This document shows positions 7,982 through 16,014 of a DNA stretch of 64,000 nt, piece by piece (position 1 is the first letter of the stretch; each line of letters opens with the position of its first letter). The translations under genes were made by a program, and so were the position numbers. The notes beneath the pieces were generated by a model. That model was not told the origin of the DNA. It did no database searches and saw nothing but the letters and a program-made list of their open reading frames with translations. This stretch comes from Pseudomonas sp. M47T1 (GTDB lineage: Bacteria > Pseudomonadota > Gammaproteobacteria > Pseudomonadales > Pseudomonadaceae), in assembly GCF_000263855.1 (NCBI RefSeq), contig NZ_AJWX01000002.1, positions 186,001 to 250,000 of the forward strand, given 5' to 3'.

Positions 7982-9484
7982 TCAGGCAGCGGCCAGGGCA
8001 ACGCGCCGGCGCCACAGGCGCACCAGCGGCCACACCAGCATAATCGCCGTCAGCGCCCACACCCCCAGGGTGATGGGGCTGGCCCACAGAATGCCCAGCG
8101 CACCGTCGGATATCGACAGCGCCCGGCGCAGGTTCTGCTCCATCAACCCGCCCAGAATGAACCCCAGCAACACCGGTGACAGCGGGAAGTCCAGCTTGCG
8201 CAGGATGTAGCCGAAGATGCCGATACCCACCATGAGGAACAGGTCGAAGGTGGTGGCATGCACGGCGTACACGCCAATCCCGGTGATGATGGCGATCACC
8301 GGCACCAGCGCCCAGTTGGGCACCGACAGGATGCGGGTGAAAAGCCGGATCATCGGGATGTTGAGCACCACCAGCATGATGTTGGCGATGAACAGCGAGG
8401 CAATCAGCCCCCAGACGATGTCCGGTTGTTGCTGGAACAGCAGCGGCCCCGGGGTGATGTTGTACAGCGACAGGGCGCCGATCATCACCGCCGTGGTACC
8501 CGAGCCGGGCACGCCCAGGGTCAGCATGGGCACCAGGGCGCCGCAGGCCGAGGCGCCGATGGCAGTTTCCGGGGCGGCCAGGCCGCGCTTGTCACCATTG
8601 CCAAAGGTGCCGCTGGCGCCGGCCATGCGCTTCTCGGTCATGTAGGCTACGGCGCTGGCCAGGGTGGCGCCGGCGCCTGGCAGCACGCCCATGATGAAGC
8701 CCAGCACGCCGCAGCGCAGGTTCACTGCAAACACCGCGGCGGCCTCCTTGACGTTGAACATCATGCGCCCGGTGGCCTTCACTGCTTCCTGGCCGCGGTG
8801 GGTCTTTTCCAGTAACAGCAGGATTTCGCTGATGGAAAACAGGCCCAGCACCAGCACCACGAACTGGATGCCATCGGCCAGGTGCACATTGTCGCCGGTG
8901 AAGCGGTACACGCCGCTGTTGGCGTCGATGCCGACGCAGGACAGGAACAGCCCGATCAACGCGGCAATGAACGTCTTCAATGGCCGGTTGCCGGCCATGC
9001 CGCCCAGGCAGACGATGGCGAACACCATCAGCACGAAATACTCGGCCGGGCCGAAGGCGATGGCCCATTTGGCCAGCAGCGGGGCAAACAGCACCATGCC
9101 GCAGGTGGCAATGAAGGCGCCAATGAACGAGCTCCAGGCCGACAGCGACAACGCCACCCCGGCCAGGCCCTGGCGAGCCATGGGGTAGCCGTCCAGGGTG
9201 GTCATCACCGTGGAGGCTTCACCAGGAATGTTGAGCAGGATCGAGCTGATGCGGCCGCCGTACTCACAGCCCAGGTACACCGCCGCCAGCAGGATCAGCG
9301 CCGATTCGGGCGGCAGGCCAAGGGCAAAGGCGATGGGAATCAACAGCGCCACGCCATTGATAGGCCCCAGGCCTGGCAGCAGGCCAACCACAGTGCCGAT
9401 CAGGGTGCCGCATAACGCGGTCACGAGGTTGTAGGGGCTCAAGGCCACGCCGAAGCCTTGGCCCAGGTAGCTGAAAGTGTCCAT
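7982..9484 (-). CDS. tctA: Tripartite tricarboxylate transporter, large permease TctA
   Basis: The 500-aa integral membrane protein has about a dozen hydrophobic helices and the TctA signatures GLLPGLGPINGVALLIP near the N-terminus, GVLPGAGATLAS in the middle and GVPGSGTTAVM. It is the large permease of a TTT-family transporter that takes up tricarboxylates using an ion gradient and a periplasmic binding protein. The start follows the tctB stop by one base and begins MDTFSYLGQGFG. The order on the minus strand is tctC-tctB-tctA, all closely spaced, and the tctDE regulators are divergent. Confidence 0.95.
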   Translation of the reverse strand: MDTFSYLGQGFGVALSPYNLVTALCGTLIGTVVGLLPGLGPINGVALLIPIAFALGLPPESALILLAAVYLGCEYGGRISSILLNIPGEASTVMTTLDGYPMARQGLAGVALSLSAWSSFIGAFIATCGMVLFAPLLAKWAIAFGPAEYFVLMVFAIVCLGGMAGNRPLKTFIAALIGLFLSCVGIDANSGVYRFTGDNVHLADGIQFVVLVLGLFSISEILLLLEKTHRGQEAVKATGRMMFNVKEAAAVFAVNLRCGVLGFIMGVLPGAGATLASAVAYMTEKRMAGASGTFGNGDKRGLAAPETAIGASACGALVPMLTLGVPGSGTTAVMIGALSLYNITPGPLLFQQQPDIVWGLIASLFIANIMLVVLNIPMIRLFTRILSVPNWALVPVIAIITGIGVYAVHATTFDLFLMVGIGIFGYILRKLDFPLSPVLLGFILGGLMEQNLRRALSISDGALGILWASPITLGVWALTAIMLVWPLVRLWRRRVALAAA

Positions 9485-9485
9485 G

Positions 9486-9944
9486 TCAGTTCTCCAGGAA
9501 CGCGAGCAGGCCCAGGGGCAGCGGTACATCCATGGCCCTGTCGAACAGCAGGTACAGGCCAATGCTGAGCAGGCTGATGATCACCGCGCCGGGCAACCAG
9601 CGGCCACCGTACAGGCGGGCCATGGGGATGCCGGCAAGCATGCTGGCCAGCACAAAGCCCAAGGATTCGAAGGTGCCGGCAAACACCAGCAGCAACGCCA
9701 CGCAGGCAGCGATCTTGCCCAGGGTGGCGCGGTCCAGCGGTGGCTCTTCGTCACTGTGGGCGATGGCGGTGGGGTGGATGCTCAGGTACAGCAGGGCCGC
9801 AGCCATCAGGCCCAGCATTAGCAGGGGGAAGGCCCGCGGGCCTACCGGTTCGTAGGAAAAAGCGGCCTGGTAGGGCCAGGCCATCGCGGCCAGTGCGGCG
9901 CACGCCAGCAGCAGGGCGATGGCAAAGAGACGTTGCAGGGCCAT
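9486..9944 (-). CDS. tctB: Tripartite tricarboxylate transporter, small permease TctB
   Basis: The 152-aa hydrophobic protein has about four helices, the layout of the small TctB subunit, which pairs with TctA in the inner membrane. It lies 24 bp downstream of tctC and one base upstream of tctA, so the three are one transcription unit. Sequence conservation in TctB is generally low; the call rests on helix pattern, length and position. Confidence 0.92.
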   Translation of the reverse strand: MALQRLFAIALLLACAALAAMAWPYQAAFSYEPVGPRAFPLLMLGLMAAALLYLSIHPTAIAHSDEEPPLDRATLGKIAACVALLLVFAGTFESLGFVLASMLAGIPMARLYGGRWLPGAVIISLLSIGLYLLFDRAMDVPLPLGLLAFLEN

Positions 9945-9968
9945 GGGAGGTCTCCTAGGTGAAGGGCT

Positions 9969-10970
9969 TCACTGAACCAGGCCGAATTCCTTGGCCAGGG
10001 TTTTGTAGTCGGTGACCTGTTTCTTCACGTAGGTGTCCAGTTCCGGGCCGGTCATGGCGAACGGAAACAGCGAGCGCTGGGCGCGCAGGGTAGCGAAGTC
10101 GTCGGACGCGAGCATGTTGTCGAACGCCGCTTTCCACCAGTCGTAGTCGGCGTCGCTGACCTTGGGCCCCAGGTAGAAGCCGCGTACCACGGGCCAGACG
10201 ATGTCGTAGCCCTGTTCGCGCGCGGTGGGGATGTCTTTCATGTGCGGGTCGTCAATGCGCTTGTCGGCGAACACCGCCAGCATGCGCATGTCACCACTCA
10301 GAATATGTGGCATTGAGTCGGAAATGTCGGTGCTGCCGACCTGGATGTGGCCGCCCAGCAACGCGGTGGCAATTTCACCGCCGCCTTCCAGTGCCACGTA
10401 GCGCAGTTCACGCGGGTTGATGCCGGCCGCCTTGGCGATCAGCGCGGTCTGCATCCAGTCCTGGCTGCCCACGGTGCCGCTGGCGCCGATCACCACCTTG
10501 CTGGGGTCCTTCTTCAAGGCCTGCACCAGGTCGTCGAGGTTTTTGTACGGCGAATCGTTTTTGACGGCGATGGCGCCGTAGCTGGTGCCCACGGCGGCCA
10601 GCCAGCGCACGGCGTGCTCATCGAAACGGCCGAACTTGCCTTGCGCCAGGTTCAACAGCGAGCCGCTTGACCAGGCCACCAGCGAGCCGCCGTCAGCCGG
10701 GCGTTGCGCAACCACAGCGTTGTAGGCCACCGCGCCGACGCCGCCGGGCATGTAGGTGACACGCATGGGTTTGCTGAGGATCTTTTCGCTCACCAGAGCG
10801 CTTTGCACCAGCTTGCAGGTCAGGTCGAAACCGCCGCCGGGGGAGGCCGGAGCGATGCATTCGGGGCGTTTGGGTTCAGCGGCCAGGGCATTGAATGGTA
10901 GTGCCAGGTAACTGGCGGCCAGTGCCAGGGCCAGAACAGACAGGCGAGCCTGCGCGCGGTTCAATAGCAT
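9969..10970 (-). CDS. tctC: Tripartite tricarboxylate transporter substrate-binding protein TctC (Bug family)
   Basis: The 333-aa periplasmic receptor has a Sec signal peptide (LSVLALALAASYLALPFNALAA) and then the Bug-family motif ECIAPASPGGGFDLTCKL. Further family elements are YMPGGVGAVAYN and VVIGASGTVGSQDW. Bug receptors bind carboxylates such as citrate or cis-aconitate and deliver them to TctAB. It is the first gene of the tctCBA unit. Its ribosome-binding site is directly preceded by an A-rich (AAN)n sequence that looks like an Hfq/Crc translational repression site. Confidence 0.95.
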   Translation of the reverse strand: MLLNRAQARLSVLALALAASYLALPFNALAAEPKRPECIAPASPGGGFDLTCKLVQSALVSEKILSKPMRVTYMPGGVGAVAYNAVVAQRPADGGSLVAWSSGSLLNLAQGKFGRFDEHAVRWLAAVGTSYGAIAVKNDSPYKNLDDLVQALKKDPSKVVIGASGTVGSQDWMQTALIAKAAGINPRELRYVALEGGGEIATALLGGHIQVGSTDISDSMPHILSGDMRMLAVFADKRIDDPHMKDIPTAREQGYDIVWPVVRGFYLGPKVSDADYDWWKAAFDNMLASDDFATLRAQRSLFPFAMTGPELDTYVKKQVTDYKTLAKEFGLVQ

Positions 10971-11271
10971 GGGGAAACTCCGTTTTTTTGTTCTTGTTTT
11001 AGTGAAAACGCATCGTGGCGTTTTTCACGGCAACGCCCTGCAATGGAGTTGCCGTGGGGTGATGATAAGGGAGCAACCTTTCGCTAACCTTTCAGGCGAA
11101 AATTGCCTGTGGCAGCCCTTCACAGGCGCGGGCCGGGGCGTACACTGCCGCACTGTCGCTGCCGGCAGGCTGCGCGGGCCGTCGCCCACGCTGAAGCTCT
11201 GCAGTGTACCAAAGGGCCAGCGCAGCCTACGGCAGCGGTTACCAGCCATCTACAACACGAGATTGATCCCC
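10971..11271. other. Divergent tctC-tctD control region with two inverted repeats; no porin gene
   Basis: This 301-bp gap separates tctC from tctD and carries no gene. Besides the (AAN)n leader it holds an imperfect inverted repeat, GTGAAAACG...CGTTTTTCAC (11002-11028), and directly after it GGCAAC...GTTGCC (11029-11053). Either could be a TctD operator. In P. aeruginosa an opdH porin gene lies at this position; here there is no room for one. Confidence 0.55.
10983..11000 (-). promoter_or_regulatory. Probable Hfq/Crc catabolite-repression site in tctC leader
   Basis: On the minus strand the leader reads AAAACAAGAACAAAAAAA, directly followed by CGGAG (the tctC ribosome-binding site) and the ATG twelve bases further on. 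It contains consecutive AAN triplets (AAC-AAG-AAC-AAA-AAA), the A-rich pattern bound by Hfq with Crc in Pseudomonas to block translation during carbon catabolite repression. Position over the Shine-Dalgarno region fits that mechanism. Confidence 0.65.
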
Positions 11272-11943
11272 ATGCGCATACTCCTCGCCGAAGACCACCT
11301 GCCCCTGGCAGAAAGCGTCGCCCAGGCCCTGAAGAACACCGGGCTGACGGTGGACGTACTGCAGGACGGCGTGGCCGCCGACCTGGCGCTGGCCAGCGAG
11401 GACTACGCGTTGGTAATTCTCGACGTGGGCTTGCCGCGCATGGACGGCTTCGAGGTGCTGGCGCGCCTGCGTGGGCGCGGCAAGAACCTGCCGGTGTTGA
11501 TGCTCACCGCCCGCAGCGAGGTCAAGGACCGGGTGCACGGGCTGAACCTGGGCGCCGATGACTACCTGGCCAAGCCGTTCGAGTTGAGCGAACTGGAAGC
11601 GCGGGTCAAGGCCCTGCTGCGCCGCAGCGTGCTGGGTGGCGAGCGTCAGCAGCGGTGCGGTGCACTGGTCTACGACCTGGACACCCGGCGGTTCACCCTG
11701 GCCGATGAGTTACTGGCGCTGACCAGCCGCGAGCAGGCCGTGCTCGAAGCGCTGATCGCCCGGCCGGGGCGGGTCATGAGCAAGGAGCAGGTAGCCGCCC
11801 AGGTGTTTGGCCTGGACGAGGAGGCCAGTGCCGACGCCATCGAAATCTACGTGCACCGCTTGCGCAAGAAACTCGACGGTCAGGCCGTGGCCATCGTTAC
11901 CTTCCGCGGCCTGGGCTACCTGCTCGAGAGCCGCGATGCTTAA
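11272..11943 (+). CDS. tctD: Response regulator TctD, OmpR/PhoB family
   Basis: The 223-aa regulator has a receiver domain (phosphoacceptor Asp51 in VILDVGLPRMDG, MLTA switch region, AKPF lysine motif) and a C-terminal winged-helix domain ending in VTFRGLGYLL. It is expected to activate the divergent tctCBA genes when tricarboxylates are sensed by TctE. The start MRILLAEDHLPL was chosen at the receiver's first strand; a longer frame upstream is not conserved in kind. It overlaps tctE by 8 nt. Confidence 0.93.
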   Translation: MRILLAEDHLPLAESVAQALKNTGLTVDVLQDGVAADLALASEDYALVILDVGLPRMDGFEVLARLRGRGKNLPVLMLTARSEVKDRVHGLNLGADDYLAKPFELSELEARVKALLRRSVLGGERQQRCGALVYDLDTRRFTLADELLALTSREQAVLEALIARPGRVMSKEQVAAQVFGLDEEASADAIEIYVHRLRKKLDGQAVAIVTFRGLGYLLESRDA

Positions 11944-13315
11944 GGTTCAGAGCCTGCGCTGGCGCCTGTTGTGCAACCTGGCCGTGTTGTTGGTGGTGCT
12001 GATGTTGGCCAGCGGCCTCAGCGCCTACTGGAACGGCCGCGAGGCTGCCGACACCGCCTATGACCGCACCTTGCTGGCCTCGGCGCGCAGCATTGCCGCG
12101 GGCCTGTCGCAGCGCGACGGCAGCCTGAGTGCCGATGTGCCTTACGTGGCGCTGGACACCTTTGCCTATGACAGCGCCGGGCGCATCTACTACCAAGTCA
12201 ACGACATTCACCAGAAGCTGATATCCGGCTATGAAAACCTGCCGGCGCCCCCGGCAGGCACGCCGCGCACTGACGACTACCCGGCCCTGGCACGTTTCTA
12301 CAATGGCCGCTACCTGGGCCAGGACGTGCGGGTGGTAAGCCTGTTGAAAGCGGTCAGCGAGCCAGACATGAATGGCATGGCCGAGATTCGCGTGGCCGAG
12401 ACCGAGGAGGCGCGCATCCGCATGGCCCGCGGGCTGATGGCCGATACCTTGCTGCGGCTGGGCATGCTCGGCCTGGGCGCGCTACTGCTGGTGTGGTTCG
12501 CCGTCAGCGCCGCGCTGCGCCCGCTGGCGCGCTTGCGCGGCGAAGTGGAGGCGCGTCAGCCAGACGACCTGCGGCCCTTGCCGGTGGTCAGTGTACAGCG
12601 CGAACTGGTGCCACTGGTGCTGTCGCTAAACCATTTTACCGAGCGCCTTCGCGGCCAGTTCGAGCGCCAGGCTCAGTTCATTGCCGACGCGGCCCATGAG
12701 TTGCGCACCCCGCTCGCGGCGCTCAAGGCGCGTATCGCCCTCGGCCTGCGTGCCGATCAGGGCGAAGTGTGGCGCCAGGCGCTGGAGGCAGCGGGTGAGG
12801 ACGCCGACCGCCTGACGCACCTGGCCAATCAACTGCTGTCCATGGCACGGGTGGAGAATGGTGCGCGGGCCATCGCCGAAGGGGGCGCGCAGCGCCTGGA
12901 CCTGAGCCAGCTGGCGCGGGACCTGGGGATGGCCATGGCGCCGCTGGCCCACGCCCGTGGCGTAGCACTGGCGCTGGAGGCGGACGAGCCGGTGTGGCTG
13001 CGCGGCGAACCGACGCTGCTCAACGAACTGCTCAGCAACCTGCTGGACAATGCCCTGGCGCATACCGCGCCTGGCGGTAACGTCATCATGCGGGTTGGCG
13101 CCCCGGCGGTGCTGGAAGTGGAAGATGACGGCCCGGGCATCCCGGCCGACGAACGCGAGCGGGTGTTCGAGCGTTTCTACCGCCGCAGCGCCAAGGGCGC
13201 CGGGCTGGGGTTGGCGATTGTCGGCGAGATTTGCAAGGCGCACCTGGCGCACATCAGCCTGCATGACGGTGCGCACACGGGGCTCAAAGTGCGGGTCAGC
13301 TTCGTCGCCGATTAG
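11936..13315 (+). CDS. tctE: Sensor histidine kinase TctE
   Basis: The 459-aa kinase has an N-terminal transmembrane helix, a periplasmic 2CSK_N-type sensor region of about 130 residues, a second helix, and a cytoplasmic core. The H box is DAAHELRTPLAALKAR, the N box LLSNLLDNALAHT, and the G boxes are VEDDGPGIP and GAGLGLAIV. It should phosphorylate TctD in response to external tricarboxylates. The start overlaps the tctD stop, implying coupled translation, and the 3' end overlaps the convergent HDOD gene by 4 bp. Confidence 0.93.
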   Translation: MLKVQSLRWRLLCNLAVLLVVLMLASGLSAYWNGREAADTAYDRTLLASARSIAAGLSQRDGSLSADVPYVALDTFAYDSAGRIYYQVNDIHQKLISGYENLPAPPAGTPRTDDYPALARFYNGRYLGQDVRVVSLLKAVSEPDMNGMAEIRVAETEEARIRMARGLMADTLLRLGMLGLGALLLVWFAVSAALRPLARLRGEVEARQPDDLRPLPVVSVQRELVPLVLSLNHFTERLRGQFERQAQFIADAAHELRTPLAALKARIALGLRADQGEVWRQALEAAGEDADRLTHLANQLLSMARVENGARAIAEGGAQRLDLSQLARDLGMAMAPLAHARGVALALEADEPVWLRGEPTLLNELLSNLLDNALAHTAPGGNVIMRVGAPAVLEVEDDGPGIPADERERVFERFYRRSAKGAGLGLAIVGEICKAHLAHISLHDGAHTGLKVRVSFVAD

Positions 13316-14115
13316 CGGAACATCCCAAGCGCCACACTGAGGTCCACTTCCGCCAGGGGCAATTCCTCGCCCAGGTTCAAGTGGCGATAGGCGGGCAGGC
13401 CGGGCAGCCGGTGAAAGTCGCGCTGGCGCACCAGGCGGGCGATCTGGACGATGTCGGCGTAGTCGATCTGTGCGGTGTGGCGAGTCAGGTCCAGGTAGTG
13501 GCCGGGCACCTTCGCCAAGGGCTCGGCGAACTCCCAGGCCTCCAGGATTCTGACGCCCAGCAGTGGCTGGATGCGCTCGATCACGTGGTTCAGGCACACC
13601 GGGTCTGACAGCAGTTCGTTGTGGTCTTGGGCATAGGTGAGTATCGGTAAGATACCGATCTGGTGCACCAACCCCGCCAATGCCGCCTGGTCCGGTTTGA
13701 GCGAGGTGTGGCGGCGGCACAGCTCGTAGCTGACACCGGCCACTTCCAGGCTCTGGCACCACACCTCCAGCAACTTGGCCTGCACCACCGGGGAGCGGGC
13801 ATGGAAGATCTGCTCGATCACCAGGCCGATGGCCAGGTTACTGCTGTAGTTGATGCCCAGGCGGTTGATGGCTGCGCTCAGGTCGGTGACTTCCTGGGTG
13901 GCGCGCAGCATGGGGCTGTTGACCACCTTGATCAGCCGTGCAGCCAGCGCCGGGTCGCGGCTGATGACCTTGCCCAGTGCGCCGACGCTGATGTCGACGT
14001 CTTCGGCGGCCTCGCGAATGCGCAGGGCAACTTCGGGAAGTGTTGGCAGAACCAGGTCATCATTGTCGATGGCCGCCAGCAAATGCACTTGTACCGTTTC
14101 GGCAAGTTCGCTCAT
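13312..14115 (-). CDS. HDOD domain protein
   Basis: The 267-aa protein is almost entirely an HDOD domain, related to HD phosphohydrolases but lacking their metal-binding residues. Family features include LPTLPEVALRIREAAED, the ISRDPALAARLIKVVNSP segment and AINRLGINYSSNLA. HDOD proteins are usually regulatory partners in signalling or motility, and none of this subtype has a defined activity that I can assign. It stands between tctE (convergent) and ygfZ (same strand, 78 bp upstream). Confidence 0.85.
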   Translation of the reverse strand: MSELAETVQVHLLAAIDNDDLVLPTLPEVALRIREAAEDVDISVGALGKVISRDPALAARLIKVVNSPMLRATQEVTDLSAAINRLGINYSSNLAIGLVIEQIFHARSPVVQAKLLEVWCQSLEVAGVSYELCRRHTSLKPDQAALAGLVHQIGILPILTYAQDHNELLSDPVCLNHVIERIQPLLGVRILEAWEFAEPLAKVPGHYLDLTRHTAQIDYADIVQIARLVRQRDFHRLPGLPAYRHLNLGEELPLAEVDLSVALGMFR

Positions 14116-14193
14116 ATCGACTTCCTGGAACGCTTGTCGCGGTGGGCGCCTGCTGCCGACAGAGGTGTCGGCAGAAGGGCGAAGGCATCATGC

Positions 14194-15135
14194 CTAGCGT
14201 TGGATCTCGCGGTCGCGATCCAGTTCATAGGGCAGGTCGAGCACGCTCAGGCGCGGGCCTTCGAGACTCCCCAGGTGCAGTTGGCCTTCTTCCACGGCGT
14301 CAGCCTGCAGCACGGCCAGCAGTTCGATACCGTGATCGGCGCGAGCGGCCAGCGCCACTTCGCCGACGGCGCTGTTGTGCGTAGGCGAAAACAGCGGCGT
14401 ACCGGGCGCGGGCAGTTGTTCATCGGCCAGCGACAGGCGGTACAGACGACGCTTGAGCTTGCCCAGGTACTGCATGCGCGCCACGATTTCCTGGCCGGTG
14501 TAGCAACCTTTCTTGAAGCTGACACCGCCCACGGCTTGCAGGTTGAGCATCTGCGGGATGAAGGTTTCGCGGGTTTCGGGCATCACCTGGGCGATGCCGG
14601 CGCGCACCTGGCCCAGCAGCCAGTCATTCAGTTGGGCCTGGGGCAGGTGCTGTGCAAGCTGTTGCTGAACGCCTTCGGCCTGCTCGGCAGGTACCCACAG
14701 CTCGGCGCGCCCGGCCGAGACCCGCACGGCAATCAGCGTCTCATGGCGCACCGCCGTGTTGCTTTCGGAACCCAGCTGCAGGCCCAGCGCAGCCAGGGCC
14801 GCCTCGCCATTGGTCATGCCGAAACGCACCCAGGCGGCGCTCTCGTCGGTCAGTTTGGACTTGGAAAACACCGCGTATTTTTTCAGGTCGGCCAGTTGCG
14901 GCTCGATCAGTTCGCAGGCCATGGCCAGCAGCATGCCGTCGCCTTGCAGCAGGATGCGGAAGCTCGACTGCATGCGGCCCTTCTGGGTGCAGCGTGCGCC
15001 CAGGCTGGCGTAATGCTCGGTGAGGTAGTTGATGTTGCAGGTCAACTGACCCTGCAGGAACTTGCCGGCATCAGAGCCGCGGACGGCCAGAACACCTTCG
15101 TGGGACAGCACGCAGAAAAAAGCGGAATCGGCCAT
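14194..15135 (-). CDS. ygfZ: tRNA-modifying/Fe-S folate-binding protein YgfZ
   Basis: The 313-aa protein belongs to the GcvT-like folate-binding YgfZ/IBA57 family, which supports assembly or repair of certain Fe-S enzymes such as MiaB. The signature KGCYTGQE is present (VSFKKGCYTGQEIVARMQY), as is the early FLQGQLTCNI segment. The start MADSAFFCVLSHEG was chosen as the conserved N-terminus; an ATG 36 nt upstream is possible, and neither has a strong ribosome-binding site. It is divergent from sdhE, a common arrangement in gammaproteobacteria. Confidence 0.92.
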   Translation of the reverse strand: MADSAFFCVLSHEGVLAVRGSDAGKFLQGQLTCNINYLTEHYASLGARCTQKGRMQSSFRILLQGDGMLLAMACELIEPQLADLKKYAVFSKSKLTDESAAWVRFGMTNGEAALAALGLQLGSESNTAVRHETLIAVRVSAGRAELWVPAEQAEGVQQQLAQHLPQAQLNDWLLGQVRAGIAQVMPETRETFIPQMLNLQAVGGVSFKKGCYTGQEIVARMQYLGKLKRRLYRLSLADEQLPAPGTPLFSPTHNSAVGEVALAARADHGIELLAVLQADAVEEGQLHLGSLEGPRLSVLDLPYELDRDREIQR

Positions 15136-15174
15136 GGGACATCGCAAAGGCAAAAGACTGGGCACCATCATAGA

Positions 15175-15216
15175 ACAAGCTACAAGCTACAAGCTACAAG
15201 CTACAAGCTACAAGCT
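15175..15216. repeat. Tandem heptamer repeat (ACAAGCT)6
   Basis: Six perfect head-to-tail copies of ACAAGCT lie between the divergent ygfZ and sdhE genes. About 25 bp further on, the reverse-complement wording (AGCTTGCACCTTGTAGCTTG) appears, so the array can fold back on itself. Copy number is probably variable. It is not a CRISPR array because there are no spacers. Confidence 0.9.
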
Positions 15217-15323
15217 AGAGCGGAGGAACTTGCAGCTTGCACCTTGTAGCTTGCGGCTACGTTAGTCCAAGTGCCGCGCGGCGCCAGCCCCTGTATACTG
15301 CCCGCCTATTTGAGGAGCGCTCC

Positions 15324-15578
15324 ATGGTCGAAGATATTGAACTCAACCGGCTCTACTGGCATAGCCGTCGTGGCATGCTGGAGCTGGACGTCTTGCTGGT
15401 GCCTTTCGTCAAGGAGGTGTACCCCGGCCTCAACGGCGTGGACCGCGAATGCTACCGCCGCCTGCTGGAATGCGAAGACCAGGATATGTTCGGCTGGTTC
15501 ATGGAGCGTGCCGAATCCGAGGACCCGGAGCTGCAGCGCATGGTCCGCATGATCCTGGACCGTGTCCAGCCCAAGTAG
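15324..15578 (+). CDS. sdhE: FAD assembly factor SdhE
   Basis: The 84-aa protein of the SdhE/YgfY family promotes covalent FAD attachment to SdhA, the succinate dehydrogenase flavoprotein. The conserved RRGMLELD motif, with its RGxxE core, is near residue 15, and FMEWF-like FGWFMERAE is in the second half. GAGGAG lies seven bases before the ATG. A candidate -10 (TATACT, 15295-15300) is upstream. The gene overlaps ygfX by 17 nt. Confidence 0.95.
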   Translation: MVEDIELNRLYWHSRRGMLELDVLLVPFVKEVYPGLNGVDRECYRRLLECEDQDMFGWFMERAESEDPELQRMVRMILDRVQPK

Positions 15579-16014
15579 CACCTTCCAGTGTCGCTGGCGC
15601 GCCTCCCGGCGGTTGCTGGCGGCCTATCTGGCTGCACAGGGCCTGGCGCTGGTCAGCCTGTTGCTGCTGGACGCGCCGTTCATCTGGCGCTGCCTGGGCG
15701 TGCTGATGTGCCTGGCCCATGGGGCCTGGCACCTGCCCCGATCCATTCTGCTCAACCACCCCCACGCCTGGCAGGCACTGCGCCGCGACGCCAGCGGCTG
15801 GGCGCTGTGGAATCGGGCCGGAGGCTGGCAGGCCGTGCAACTGCGGCCCGACAGCCTGGCATTGCCGGGGCTTGTGGTGGTGCGTTTTCGCCTGCCGGGC
15901 CAGTGGTGGTCGCGCAGCCTGTGCCTGCCGGGCGACACGCAAGGCGCCGATGACCATCGGCGCCTGCGTACGCGGCTCAAGTTCAGTCGTCGTAGGTGGG
16001 CGGCACCAGAATAG
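15562..16014 (+). CDS. YgfX-family membrane protein
   Basis: The 150-aa protein starts at a GTG inside sdhE and has two adjacent hydrophobic helices ([19 protein letters not shown] and [16 protein letters not shown]) followed by a soluble basic region. Position directly after sdhE, overlap and topology match YgfX (the CptA-like partner in E. coli, where a toxin role was proposed). Sequence conservation is weak. Its 3' end overlaps the convergent nadB by 32 bp. Confidence 0.75.
   Translation: MSSPSSTFQCRWRASRRLLAAYLAAQGLALVSLLLLDAPFIWRCLGVLMCLAHGAWHLPRSILLNHPHAWQALRRDASGWALWNRAGGWQAVQLRPDSLALPGLVVVRFRLPGQWWSRSLCLPGDTQGADDHRRLRTRLKFSRRRWAAPE

Noticed and set aside
15175..15216. CRISPR array
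   Set aside because: The heptamers are head to tail with no spacers and no cas genes are nearby.
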